In this document: positions 44,976 to 53,928 of the stretch, piece by piece
Layout: every line of letters begins with the position of its first letter
Numbering within the stretch: the first letter of the stretch is position 1
From: Berkiella_A sp963976875
GTDB lineage: Bacteria > Pseudomonadota > Gammaproteobacteria > Berkiellales > Berkiellaceae
Direction of reading: 5' to 3'
DNA: 64,000 bases
Assembly (NCBI GenBank): GCA_963976875.1
Contig: CAXBML010000016.1
Location: 1-64,000, forward strand
Translations under genes and position numbers: made by a program
The notes under the pieces: generated by a model
Told to the model about the DNA's origin: nothing
Databases searched by the model: none
Seen by the model: only the letters and a program-made list of their open reading frames with translations

Positions 44976-46157
44976 TTACTCTGTCACCGTATCTTTTGTT
45001 TGCATTTGAGTTTGTGTTTGCCGAACTTTCATCGCATTCATAAAATCATGAAACAGCATTTTGCCGTCGTTGGGCCCTGGCCCCGCTTCTGGATGCCCCT
45101 GAAAACCTAATATAGGTAACGAGCGATGGCGCAACCCTTGAATCGTATGATCAAATAAAGAACGATGGGTTACTTGAACATTATCGGGTAAACTCTGCTC
45201 ATCAACTGCAAAACCATGATTTTGGCTTGTAATAAACACCTGCTGATTATTATCTTGTACCGGATGATTACCACCATGATGACCAAATTTCATCTTGAAT
45301 GTCTTAGCGCCTAAGGCTAATGCCATTAACTGGTAACCTAAACAAATACCAAACATGGGAATTGATTTCTGCATTAATGCTTTAACCGTCTGAATGGCTT
45401 GGGTACAGGCTTTTGGATCGCCTGGTCCATTTGATAAGAAAACGCCATCCGGCGATAACGCTAAAATATCATCAACAGAAGTCTGATACGGCACAACCAT
45501 TATCTGACAACCCAAATCATGAAAGATACGTAAAATATTTTTCTTGATACCATAATCAATTGCCACTACTTTCAGCACCCGTTTTGATGCCAGCTTTTTA
45601 TGCTGCCATGTTCCACCTTCTTGCCACAAATAAGCTTGGAGACTGGAAACAACTTGGGCCAGATTTTGTCCTTCTAAGCCTTGATGCTGCTTTGCTTTCT
45701 TTAACGCCTCTTGGATCAAAGAATCATCAATGCAGGGTGCAGATAACAGGCAAGCATTCAATGCGCCTTTTTCCCGAATTAAATGGGTTAAATATCGTGT
45801 GTCTAAATTAGCAATACCCAAAGTTTTATTTTGGGCCAAAAACTCTGACAAAGACGTAGTCGCACGCCAATTACTATGCTGATTAGGTAATTTTCGAATG
45901 ATGAGACCTTTTGCGAAAATATGTTTGGACTCCATATCTTCAGGATTCATCCCAACATTGCCTATTTGTGGACAAGTTAAAGTTATCAGTTGCCCAGCAT
46001 AAGATGGATCACTTAAAATCTCTTGGTAACCAGACATTGCAGTATTAAAAACAACTTCTCCAGTGGAGAAGTAAGGAGTGGGGGTTAGATGGCCAAAAGC
46101 AATACCCTTGAGTAAAGTCCCATCTTCAAGCACGAGTAATGCCGGATGATTTGCCAA
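44976..46157 (-). CDS. carA: Carbamoyl-phosphate synthase small subunit
   Basis: CarA is the glutaminase subunit that supplies ammonia to CarB. The N-terminal domain begins PALLVLEDGTLLKGIAFG and has STGEVVFNTAMSGYQEILSD. The glutamine amidotransferase domain carries the nucleophile in MFGICLGYQLMALALGA and the catalytic His in GFQGHPEAGPGP. No ATG is available at the start. The frame opens with TTG at 46172, but a second TTG at 46157 has GGAGGG 4 bp upstream and fits the family N-terminus, so 46157 (393 residues) is preferred. The rare TTG start may lower expression. Confidence 0.94.
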   Translation of the reverse strand: MANHPALLVLEDGTLLKGIAFGHLTPTPYFSTGEVVFNTAMSGYQEILSDPSYAGQLITLTCPQIGNVGMNPEDMESKHIFAKGLIIRKLPNQHSNWRATTSLSEFLAQNKTLGIANLDTRYLTHLIREKGALNACLLSAPCIDDSLIQEALKKAKQHQGLEGQNLAQVVSSLQAYLWQEGGTWQHKKLASKRVLKVVAIDYGIKKNILRIFHDLGCQIMVVPYQTSVDDILALSPDGVFLSNGPGDPKACTQAIQTVKALMQKSIPMFGICLGYQLMALALGAKTFKMKFGHHGGNHPVQDNNQQVFITSQNHGFAVDEQSLPDNVQVTHRSLFDHTIQGLRHRSLPILGFQGHPEAGPGPNDGKMLFHDFMNAMKVRQTQTQMQTKDTVTE

Positions 46158-46212
46158 ATTGCCCTCCGCCAACAGTATAAAATTGATAGGTAAACCGGCG
46201 GAATTTTAGCGA

Positions 46213-46240
46213 ATTATAAACAGAATGTCTATAGCAGCAA
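46213..46240 (-). promoter_or_regulatory. Candidate carAB-greA promoter
   Basis: On the minus strand a perfect -10 box TATAAT (46213-46218) lies 16 bp after TTGCTG (46235-46240), a weak -35. It sits about 56 bp before the carA start and just after the preceding gene ends. The PyrR or ArgR type of control of this operon cannot be read from the sequence. Confidence 0.4.
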
Positions 46241-46249
46241 TAGAATTTG

Positions 46250-46268
46250 GGGGGTTAACTTAACCCCC
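46250..46268 (-). terminator. Hairpin at the end of the 478-residue gene
   Basis: GGGGGTTAA (46250-46258) and TTAACCCCC (46260-46268) form an inverted repeat whose centre contains the TAA stop codon of the gene at 46260-47696. The loop is short, so the inner pairs may not form, and no T-tract follows. It may separate that gene from carA. Confidence 0.4.
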
Positions 46269-47696
46269 TCTTGCCTTAAACGTTTCGGATTTAGGCGCAA
46301 TCATATCAGGCCCTAAAAACTTTTCATCAACCAACCTCTGTGCTTCGGCCATTATCTGCTTGTATAATATTTGCTCTTCTGAGGTGATATTTGGAAATTC
46401 TTTTTCATTCAATACAAACTTAACACCGGCAATTAATGCCGCAGCACAAAATTGAGCGGCTAATGTAGCATCACCACCTGCCAATACTTTGACCTGATCC
46501 ATTTTATCTCTTTGTTGCTTTAAATCCTTACACATTTGTAAAATTTGCTCAAGCAGCTCCTCTCCCTCTGCAGAGGCTTCATCCAACAAAATAGGTTTAG
46601 GGACTTCTTTTTTTTCTGTCTGTTGAACCGCTTCCGCTCGTTTGGCAATATCATCAAAAAGCATTGTTTTAGCCGTGCCCGCTATCACATCTCTTGTTCT
46701 TGACTTTGATTTTTCTGGTGCAGGTTTGACTTTTTCTTTGGTCAGCCGCTCGTAGCTGGCTAATGTTTTTGCAATAGGTTTTTTGCTCTCTTTAGGGAGT
46801 TTAGATTTTTCCAGGTTGGTTAATATATGCAGTAATGGCTTTGCTTCTTTATCAAATGCTGCTTGGCTTATTTTGCCTTTCTTTTTCTCTGCCATCAATA
46901 ATTCTAATTCTTTACTGAAAAAATGTCCCAGTTTTTGTATCCATTCTGGCTCTGCCTTTTGCAAAGCTTGTTTACGCAATATTTTATAGGCTAAGGCTAA
47001 ATCCTTATTTCCCACAGCCTTGCGCCGGTTATAAAGGTAGCCATTCATATAATCTATGGTCTCTGTGTCTACGCCTAACTCTTTTTTTACCTTCCTTGTG
47101 AGTCTATTCGATAACTGGAAGCGTTTTTCATACTTGAATAACTTATCAGATGCTTTTTTTGCAAACCAACTTCCCGCAAACGCACCTATGACCGCTAAAC
47201 CCGCCGTTCCACCTATTGCTGTAAATGCCGTTCCAATGATTCCACCTGCCGCAGTACCCACACCAGGAATCGGTATGACGAACGTTCCAATTAATGCGCC
47301 AATACCCGCACCAGCACCAATACCACCTAGTATTGTTAAAGAACTTTTTACTTTTCGCCATGAAAGAAAGTCATACACAGCATAAAAACCATCTTCTATG
47401 ACATCCACCAAACGATCCATCACAAAAGGATTACGGGTGGCTCCTTTAAGCTCCTGCATTGCTTTCAAGTCAGATAACTTTTCATGCCCCATAGCGGCAT
47501 CGGCAAACTGTTTCGCTTTCTTTTCTTTTTTGGTTTTACCCGTTTTGTCTTGTTTATCGTCTTTAGGTTGTGCGGAAGTTGCTAACCAAGACAATATCGC
47601 ATTAATATCTTTTTCATCATGCTCATTGTCCCAACCATCGTAAGAACGCTCTGTTGTACCAAGCTCTGCTGGCTCATATTGTTTATTCTTACCCAT
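46260..47696 (-). CDS. Glycine-zipper protein of unknown function, candidate effector
   Basis: I do not recognise this 478-residue protein. Residues about 120-180 form a strongly hydrophobic glycine-zipper region (GGIGAGAGIGALIGTF, then GVGTAAGGIIGTAFTAIGG) able to span a membrane two or three times. The rest is highly charged and helical: Lys/Glu/Asp-rich at 40-65, coiled-coil-prone helices at 185-300 and 355-420. No signal peptide is present. The C-terminus is short, with Ser/Glu/Lys. Such a layout, a charged soluble protein with a central zipper, is frequent among Dot/Icm effectors of Legionella and Coxiella, but there is no homology evidence here. It lies upstream of carA and is divergent from the outer-membrane protein. 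Confidence 0.6.
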   Translation of the reverse strand: MGKNKQYEPAELGTTERSYDGWDNEHDEKDINAILSWLATSAQPKDDKQDKTGKTKKEKKAKQFADAAMGHEKLSDLKAMQELKGATRNPFVMDRLVDVIEDGFYAVYDFLSWRKVKSSLTILGGIGAGAGIGALIGTFVIPIPGVGTAAGGIIGTAFTAIGGTAGLAVIGAFAGSWFAKKASDKLFKYEKRFQLSNRLTRKVKKELGVDTETIDYMNGYLYNRRKAVGNKDLALAYKILRKQALQKAEPEWIQKLGHFFSKELELLMAEKKKGKISQAAFDKEAKPLLHILTNLEKSKLPKESKKPIAKTLASYERLTKEKVKPAPEKSKSRTRDVIAGTAKTMLFDDIAKRAEAVQQTEKKEVPKPILLDEASAEGEELLEQILQMCKDLKQQRDKMDQVKVLAGGDATLAAQFCAAALIAGVKFVLNEKEFPNITSEEQILYKQIMAEAQRLVDEKFLGPDMIAPKSETFKARGG

Positions 47697-47864
47697 TAGT
47701 TCAACTTCCTAACACACTTATTCATACATGATTAGACTAGAAGAACACAAAAAAGTTCCTCTGTTATTTTCATATATTTCAACATGTTAAAAATCAGGAT
47801 TTATTAATTCTATATTGTGGTAACATAAAAATATCAAAATAAGAATATAGGGATATTTCTCAGT

Positions 47865-48596
47865 ATGGTCAGGCAATTATCATCTCAACTATCAACAGCA
47901 CTGTTATTTTCTATAGTGTCGTTAAATAGCCACGCTGCCGATTTTTTTGGCTACCCTGTCTTCCCATATATGGGGGCTGATTACCAATATAGAGAGCAGC
48001 CCTTTAGAGAAAATTTCGGCGACAATGCTTTTGAAGATCAATACAACCAGTTTAATCTTTATTTGGGTATGCGCTTTTGGGAAGAATACTTAGGTCTAGA
48101 GTTTAACTATAGCCAAGCACCCAACAAATCTAATACGCGCCAATATAGTGACCAAAATATTGTCAATGCGGTTTATATCCCACCCGGAAATTCTGAATCA
48201 CATAGTTTCCAATCTAAATTTTCTAGCTTTGGTGTAAGCTTGCTTGGTTTTTACCCAATGCCCTTTGATCGCTTATGTCGCGCTGATTTATTCGCCGGTA
48301 TCGGTTACTCCTATGCTAACTCTAAACAAATTGATAGATTAACCGCAGTGAACAATGTTGCAATTCCTGCTCAAACATATACTTTTGATGACTCTAAATC
48401 TATCTTAAGATTTATTGTTGGAATGCAATATCTGCTTAACCACAACATCGGTATTCGCTCCAGCATCACTTGGGAAGATACTTCTCAGTTTAGAGAGATG
48501 CGCGCACAAGAAATGTCTCACGGCCCTAAAAGAGTCGCCCTAAAAAGCCACTGGACCTATGGGATTGGGGTGTTTTTAAGGACGAGTCGGGTTTAA
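47865..48596 (+). CDS. Outer-membrane beta-barrel protein (OmpA/OprF-like or Lom-like)
   Basis: The 243-residue protein starts with a signal peptide (about residues 1-24, ending NSHAA before DFFGY). The mature part is a series of alternating amphipathic strands with aromatic girdles, for example YMGADYQYREQPF, FNLYLGMRFWEEYLGLEFNY, SFGVSLLGFYPM, ADLFAGIGYSYANS, LRFIVGMQYLLNHNIGIRSS and WTYGIGVFLR. The last residues end in a strand rather than Phe at the terminus. It looks like a small 8-stranded barrel of the OmpW/outer-membrane-protein-beta-barrel type. Its 3' end overlaps the convergent ligase gene by 21 bp. Confidence 0.8.
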   Translation: MVRQLSSQLSTALLFSIVSLNSHAADFFGYPVFPYMGADYQYREQPFRENFGDNAFEDQYNQFNLYLGMRFWEEYLGLEFNYSQAPNKSNTRQYSDQNIVNAVYIPPGNSESHSFQSKFSSFGVSLLGFYPMPFDRLCRADLFAGIGYSYANSKQIDRLTAVNNVAIPAQTYTFDDSKSILRFIVGMQYLLNHNIGIRSSITWEDTSQFREMRAQEMSHGPKRVALKSHWTYGIGVFLRTSRV

Positions 48597-49850
48597 TGAA
48601 ATCTTACCCCCGTGTAGAAAGCATGGGGGCTTCAAAGTGGTTTTCTGATCTCCAGAAACAAAAATTGCCAACATCAAACAAACAAAATGGCTCTCGGTAA
48701 AGTCATTTATCCATGAATTAAAAAGGCAGCCTACAATAAAAGAAAACAATATACCCAACGCTAATATTTTAGTCGGGACAGGTAGCTTAAGCATGGCCTG
48801 CCATGCTCTTACAAAAAACCACAAGAGCGCAATTAAGCCAAATACACCAAACTCAACCATTATTTTTAAATATTCATTATGCGGGTTATCGGTTAATAAC
48901 ATTTCTTGTCCTGCATAAGTTGCTTCATATATCCCCATGAAGCTGCCTGTCCCAAACCCAAAGAAAGGACGTTGTAAAAAAATCATAAAACTATTCACCG
49001 CAAACTCAAGACGAGCACCGAGTGACGAGACAGTCGTTCCCTGTAAATAAAAAAGCAACTCACTGTGTAACTCATTTATTCTGGTTGCAAAAACTTCTGA
49101 CGTAAAATAAGCAGCCGCAAGTAAAACCGAGAAAATCACGCCAAGTATCACAAGCCCTTTCAAGCGAAATTGATACCAAGCAAAAACACTAAAAGAAGCC
49201 AACAGAATTAAATAACCTGTCCTGCCTGTGTTCAGGTAAAACATATAAAACAATAAAACGGAGATAAGTATTAAATTTAAAGCTTGATGCTTTCTTTGAT
49301 AGTAAAAATTCACAAAGATGAAAAACAGGGCAATAGCCATAAAATAGCTAGTCTTGATATGACTTTTAAAGATACCACTACCACTATGTTTTTCTCCAAT
49401 AGGCAAGCTGCCTAAAATTTTCAACATGCCTAATGCACACGTCAAGAGCATTGCCGCGATAAAAAATTTAAGTGCATATTCTTTTTTTGCAGGGTCACTT
49501 AAGTGTAAATAATAGGCAAAAATTGGAATACAACAAAACCTGAATATATCTCGAAGACTAGAAAAGCAATACTTCCATTCGGCACTAGTATAGACAATGC
49601 CAGCAAGATAAATGAAAGTAAGAAATAATATTGGCATGGAAAGAGGGTAATTAAAATACCACCGTATTTTGTCTTGTCTATGCCCCCCAAAAAACCAAAA
49701 AACCAAAATACCCAACACAGGAACATATGTCAATGTCGTAGACGTTGGAATAAAAAATGCAAGCAACACAACTAAATTTGCCGGGAGATCTTTCAGCTTC
49801 AAAAAGCTCATCCCATATATTAAGTTAACATTGCCTGCAAATTTCATCAT
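48576..49850 (-). CDS. O-antigen ligase family (Wzy_C) membrane protein
   Basis: The 424-residue protein has about 10-12 transmembrane helices and a large periplasmic loop (about residues 250-330). The Wzy_C signature is visible as YLNTGRTGYLILLASFSVFAW followed by the loop with SLGARLEFAVNSFMIFLQRP, FFGFGTGSF and the DNPHNEYLKIMVEFGVFG segment, where the His is characteristic of WaaL ligases and some Wzy polymerases. In a Wzm/Wzt locus a WaaL-type ligase that links O-antigen to lipid A-core is expected. The last 20 residues (KPPCFLHGGKISLNPTRP) overlap the convergent gene and look unconserved. It starts 7 bp after the epimerase gene stop. Confidence 0.82.
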   Translation of the reverse strand: MMKFAGNVNLIYGMSFLKLKDLPANLVVLLAFFIPTSTTLTYVPVLGILVFWFFGGHRQDKIRWYFNYPLSMPILFLTFIYLAGIVYTSAEWKYCFSSLRDIFRFCCIPIFAYYLHLSDPAKKEYALKFFIAAMLLTCALGMLKILGSLPIGEKHSGSGIFKSHIKTSYFMAIALFFIFVNFYYQRKHQALNLILISVLLFYMFYLNTGRTGYLILLASFSVFAWYQFRLKGLVILGVIFSVLLAAAYFTSEVFATRINELHSELLFYLQGTTVSSLGARLEFAVNSFMIFLQRPFFGFGTGSFMGIYEATYAGQEMLLTDNPHNEYLKIMVEFGVFGLIALLWFFVRAWQAMLKLPVPTKILALGILFSFIVGCLFNSWINDFTESHFVCLMLAIFVSGDQKTTLKPPCFLHGGKISLNPTRP

Positions 49851-49856
49851 GCGATT

Positions 49857-50918
49857 TTAAGAAAAATATTTTTTAATTTCAGGCATATATCTTTCATGTC
49901 TTAACATGCACTGTTGAATTAGCGCTATGTTATTTTGGGTCCACTCAATAGTTTGTTTTAACCCTTCGGGCAAACTCACTTTAGCCTCAAATTTTAATTG
50001 TTGCGATGTTTTAGTGGTATCACCAAAACGTTTACCTGAACGGTCCCATTCACGAGCCTTATTATTGCCCAAACCAGCTTGATTGCCTGTCAACTCATTA
50101 ATCATTTCAGCTAAGTCAAAAATAGAGGTCTCTACGCCAGATGCTATATTGTAAGACCCTCCGGCTTCACCATTTAAGGCACATGCAATGAGTCCATTTA
50201 CCGTATCATCAACATGAATAAAGTCTCGTGTTGCAACGCCATTTTTTTCTAATGGTAAAGCTTCATTATTCAAAGCCTTAAAAATAAATGTTGGCGTCAC
50301 ATTCCGCCAAACTGTATTCTTATTGCCTCTCCAAAGCCCTGCTCCTAGCACTTCTCCCGGGCCATAGACGTTTTGAAAACGTGCCTTTACAAAGGGCAAT
50401 TGGTAGCGCATAAAGTAATAGTTTCCATAAAACTCACCAAATATTTTTGATAACTGGTAAGGGCTATCCATATACAAGGAAACTTCTTCTCGCTCTTGCG
50501 TCGCACTTGTATTATCAAATGTTTTTTTAGCGATAGAACAACCTGCAGATGCGTAAACCACTTTATCTAAAGATTTGAAATTGTGAATACGCTCTAATAG
50601 CTTTAAAGTTGTTAAAGTATTGTTTTCGTGATCTTTTAACGGATCATCGATTGAACTTTGATTGCCATGGTACGTTGACAAATGAAAGACATAATTTAAG
50701 TCCTCAGGCAAATTATATAAAATCCTATCTTCAGTAATAGAACCCTGGATAAACTCTATATTATCTTTATTCGGAACCTGTGAGATATCTGACGATAATA
50801 AATTATCTACAATTATAATTTTTTCGGCTTTCTGCTTTAACAGCGCTTTCACAAGGTTGCTACCCACAAAACCTGCGCCACCCACAACGAGAACTTTCTT
50901 TCCTGAAAAATCATGCAT
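49857..50918 (-). CDS. NAD-dependent sugar epimerase/dehydratase
   Basis: This is an extended short-chain dehydrogenase of the sugar-nucleotide group. It has the Rossmann loop VLVVGGAGFVGSNLVKALL, the SPYQLSKIFGEFYG motif with the catalytic Tyr and Lys (YxxxK), and KARFQNVYGPGEVLG. The start at 50927 has GGAG directly against the ATG, while the ATG at 50918 is 9 bp after GGAG and is preferred (353 residues). It resembles Bordetella WbmF/WbmH-type O-antigen epimerases. The exact sugar is unknown, but its place beside a second epimerase and an amidotransferase suggests a nucleotide-sugar precursor of this O-antigen. Confidence 0.82.
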   Translation of the reverse strand: MHDFSGKKVLVVGGAGFVGSNLVKALLKQKAEKIIIVDNLLSSDISQVPNKDNIEFIQGSITEDRILYNLPEDLNYVFHLSTYHGNQSSIDDPLKDHENNTLTTLKLLERIHNFKSLDKVVYASAGCSIAKKTFDNTSATQEREEVSLYMDSPYQLSKIFGEFYGNYYFMRYQLPFVKARFQNVYGPGEVLGAGLWRGNKNTVWRNVTPTFIFKALNNEALPLEKNGVATRDFIHVDDTVNGLIACALNGEAGGSYNIASGVETSIFDLAEMINELTGNQAGLGNNKAREWDRSGKRFGDTTKTSQQLKFEAKVSLPEGLKQTIEWTQNNIALIQQCMLRHERYMPEIKKYFS

Positions 50919-50953
50919 TACATACATCTCCGTACCATAAAATTCTAAATAAA

Positions 50954-51898
50954 TTAAGCTGTTTCACTCTCTTCAATACGAAGATGTGTAAAAGTTTGCT
51001 CAATTCCAAACTCACGGTAATATGCAATTGTTTTATTAACTGAATCTGTAAGGGGCGCAGCCGCTTTCCAGTCAAAATCTTTTGCGGTCCGAGAAGGATC
51101 TAATAAGATTGTATAAGCATCATCCGGGTTACGAGGACGCACTTCAACTTCTTTTTCTAGCTTCATATCCAAAGCGGTTAAAGTCGCATCAAATAATTCT
51201 TTAATGGAATAATCTCCACCTGAAGAAACATGATAATAACCATTACCCATACCATCTACTGCTTTCTCGACGCAATCAATAACATCGCTGATATAAATAA
51301 AATCACGACGTGTATCCATTACAAAACAAGGCTTTTCATTCGTTAAACGATGATAAAAAGTGGGTAAAGGACCACTGATATTTCTAGGGCCATAAGCATT
51401 AGCTAATCTAAATGATACAAATTTTAGACCTGATAACTCAACATACTGCTCACCGGCTGTTTTACTAATCGCATAACTGCTACCACGAGAGTTAATGTGA
51501 TGATCCAAAGTCACAGGTTGCTCTGTTGGGTTTAAGCCATAACATAGTGCTGTTTGGAAATACACGATACGGTCACAACCTGATGCTTTAGCGGCACTAA
51601 CAACATTAACTGTCCCCAATACATTTGTTTTACAATCTTCTACCCAGTTATCTGGGTCTTTGTAAGAAGCCGCAGCATGCACAACCACATCTGGCTGAAA
51701 ACGAGAAAATAATGTATTAACAGCTTCTGTATTTTCAATACTTTGCTCAACCACTTCTAAACGTGCGTGTGATTTTAAGTTATCACGTCTGCCTGTTGCA
51801 AAGTTATCAATGACTAATACGTCATCTCCCCTGGCCAATAAGCGATCAGCCAAATGAGAACCCACAAAACCAGAACCACCTGTTATTAATACTTTCAT
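50954..51898 (-). CDS. NAD-dependent sugar epimerase (WbmG-like)
   Basis: The 314-residue protein is an extended SDR. It has the cofactor loop VLITGGSGFVGSHLADRLL, the NFATGRRDNL segment typical of UDP-glucose 4-epimerase relatives, SSYAISKTAGEQYVEL (YxxxK catalytic pair) and RLANAYGPRNISGP. It resembles the epimerases of Bordetella O-antigen clusters (WbmG) that sit next to an asparagine synthase-like amidotransferase. The order amidotransferase, epimerase, epimerase is kept here. GGAG lies 9 bp before the ATG. Substrate not determined. Confidence 0.85.
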   Translation of the reverse strand: MKVLITGGSGFVGSHLADRLLARGDDVLVIDNFATGRRDNLKSHARLEVVEQSIENTEAVNTLFSRFQPDVVVHAAASYKDPDNWVEDCKTNVLGTVNVVSAAKASGCDRIVYFQTALCYGLNPTEQPVTLDHHINSRGSSYAISKTAGEQYVELSGLKFVSFRLANAYGPRNISGPLPTFYHRLTNEKPCFVMDTRRDFIYISDVIDCVEKAVDGMGNGYYHVSSGGDYSIKELFDATLTALDMKLEKEVEVRPRNPDDAYTILLDPSRTAKDFDWKAAAPLTDSVNKTIAYYREFGIEQTFTHLRIEESETA

Positions 51899-51939
51899 TA
51901 TCTCTCTCCGTGTTAAAATTTATAAATAAAATAAGACAT

Positions 51940-53883
51940 TTACGCTATTTCAGCATATTTTTCAGACTCTTCAGACTTTTGAATTAGCCCTCTAAAATAA
52001 GGGGCGCGGTCATGAAATGTTTGCTGCCACATCTCAAAACACAAAAACCCCCATAATTTACGACTAAATTTGCCGGTTTTTTCGATATTATGAATCACTT
52101 TATGATAATTAACAAAGCCATCCTGGCGTGCAGCCCCGCTTTGCAAGGTATCAAAAATAAAATCTCTCAAACTACCATTAGCCCATTCGTTCAATGGCAC
52201 TGGAAAACCCATTTTGTCTTTACGACTTAATATTTCAGAAGGCAATGTGTTAGAAAATGAGCTCTTTAGCATATGTTTTAAATTGCCATTATTAAATTTT
52301 ATGTTAGCGGGCACTGTCGCCATAAATTCAATTAAAGGATGATGTAACAATGGTACTCTTGATTCCAAGCCATGTGCCATACTCACTCTATCCTCAACCT
52401 GCAATAAACCTGGCAATAAGCATTTTAGATCAAAATGCATCATAGCATCCAGGTAAGAGTCTGGTTTTTTAAATTTAGTACTGTCAAACTTAACAAGAAA
52501 CTGATTATAAACTTGTTCTTGTTCTTCCCTAGTTAATATAACTTCACCATCTAAGTCGCTTGACCTATTCACCAAAGAAAAATATCTCTCTTCTAGTGAA
52601 GCAAACATACCTTGACGGCAAAAAGACTGCATTAGGGGCTTATAGGCATGCAATACTTCCATGTTTGATATAATAGACTCAGCTGAAATAGAAAATTGGT
52701 CTTTTTTATAAGTACCATTAATCCCTGCTCTCACTAATTGATCAAAATAACCAATCATGTACCGGGCATAACCACCAAAAATCTCATCCCCGCCTTGTCC
52801 TCCTAAAATAACTTTGACATGCTCAGAAGCCAATTCAGCAACCATATATTGGGGGAAAACACCTGGCCCAGCGACTGGAAAATCTAAATGATAAATAATC
52901 TCTTTAAATCTGTCAGAAAATTGCTGGGAATTAAGATCTTTTATATGTAATGTGGCGTCACACATATCTGCAACAGTTTGTGCATAATCACTTTCGTCAT
53001 ACCCCTTCCCTTCCAGAAATCTTCCGTGGAAAAAGGGAATGCGCCTACCCTTTTCTTTTGTCGCTAAAATACCCATAAGCGAAGAGTCTATTCCACCACT
53101 GACATTTGATCCTATATTTACGTCTGCTCTACCATGCAAAAGAATAGACTCATCCATAATTTCAATTAATTTATTGGAAAAGTATTCTGGAGAGTGTTCA
53201 TGGTCAACTTGATAATCGATATCCCAATATTGCCATTTTTTAATGCCGCTAGAAGTCACGACCATGGCTTGAGCTGGTTCAAGCTGCGAAATTCCTTCAA
53301 ACAAGGTCTGAGTACCAATTGGGCTTTGGAAGGTAATATACTCAACAAAAGCACTTCTACTCGTACTCACATTAGGAAGAAATGGTAACAATGCCTTGGT
53401 TTCTGATGCAAAAATAAAGGTATTTTCTTGTGTTGTATAATAAAATGGCTTAATACCAAACCTATCTCTTGCACAAAACAATTTATCCCCATCCCAAATC
53501 GCAAACGCAAACATGCCTTTCAAATGTTGTAAGCAATCTGTCCCATATTCATTATAGGCAGCAAGAAGGACTTCTGTATCAGAATGTGTTTTAAAGTTCC
53601 AGGAAAGTGATAGCTCTTTCCTAAGCTCAATATGGTTATAAATTTCACCATTAAATACAATAACAAAACCAGATGAGGAAGCCATTGGTTGTACTGCTTC
53701 ATGAGATAAATCAATAATGCTAAGTCGACTATGCGCCAAACCAACATATTTATTGTTATGTATCCATGTCCCAGAGTCATCGGGGCCTCGGTGGGCTTGG
53801 ATGTCATTCATAATACCCAGCTTTCTGTTAAGGTCAGAAACTGGCGTATAAGTTCTATTAAAAATGCCCGCTATACTACACAT
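51940..53883 (-). CDS. asnB: Asparagine synthase-type glutamine amidotransferase
   Basis: The 647-residue protein has an N-terminal glutaminase domain beginning MCSIAGIFNR, where Cys2 is the nucleophile, with RGPDDSG and the NGEIYNH motif. The C-terminal ATP-pyrophosphatase domain carries the NVSGGIDSSLMGI loop and VSMAHGLESRVPLLHH. In O-antigen loci such proteins (WbpS, WbmE) amidate uronic acids of the polysaccharide rather than make free asparagine. That role fits the WbpI/WbpB/WbpD-type genes about 8 kb away. True asparagine synthetase activity cannot be excluded. It starts 46 bp after the 449-residue gene stop. Confidence 0.9.
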   Translation of the reverse strand: MCSIAGIFNRTYTPVSDLNRKLGIMNDIQAHRGPDDSGTWIHNNKYVGLAHSRLSIIDLSHEAVQPMASSSGFVIVFNGEIYNHIELRKELSLSWNFKTHSDTEVLLAAYNEYGTDCLQHLKGMFAFAIWDGDKLFCARDRFGIKPFYYTTQENTFIFASETKALLPFLPNVSTSRSAFVEYITFQSPIGTQTLFEGISQLEPAQAMVVTSSGIKKWQYWDIDYQVDHEHSPEYFSNKLIEIMDESILLHGRADVNIGSNVSGGIDSSLMGILATKEKGRRIPFFHGRFLEGKGYDESDYAQTVADMCDATLHIKDLNSQQFSDRFKEIIYHLDFPVAGPGVFPQYMVAELASEHVKVILGGQGGDEIFGGYARYMIGYFDQLVRAGINGTYKKDQFSISAESIISNMEVLHAYKPLMQSFCRQGMFASLEERYFSLVNRSSDLDGEVILTREEQEQVYNQFLVKFDSTKFKKPDSYLDAMMHFDLKCLLPGLLQVEDRVSMAHGLESRVPLLHHPLIEFMATVPANIKFNNGNLKHMLKSSFSNTLPSEILSRKDKMGFPVPLNEWANGSLRDFIFDTLQSGAARQDGFVNYHKVIHNIEKTGKFSRKLWGFLCFEMWQQTFHDRAPYFRGLIQKSEESEKYAEIA

Positions 53884-53928
53884 CTTGTCTCTCTAATGTA
53901 AATTGAAAATTATGAGCGCACATTTTAT

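Noticed and set aside
50954..53883. Free asparagine biosynthesis as the role of the amidotransferase
   Set aside because: Not excluded, but the placement between sugar epimerases and a glycosyltransferase in a polysaccharide locus makes sugar amidation more likely.
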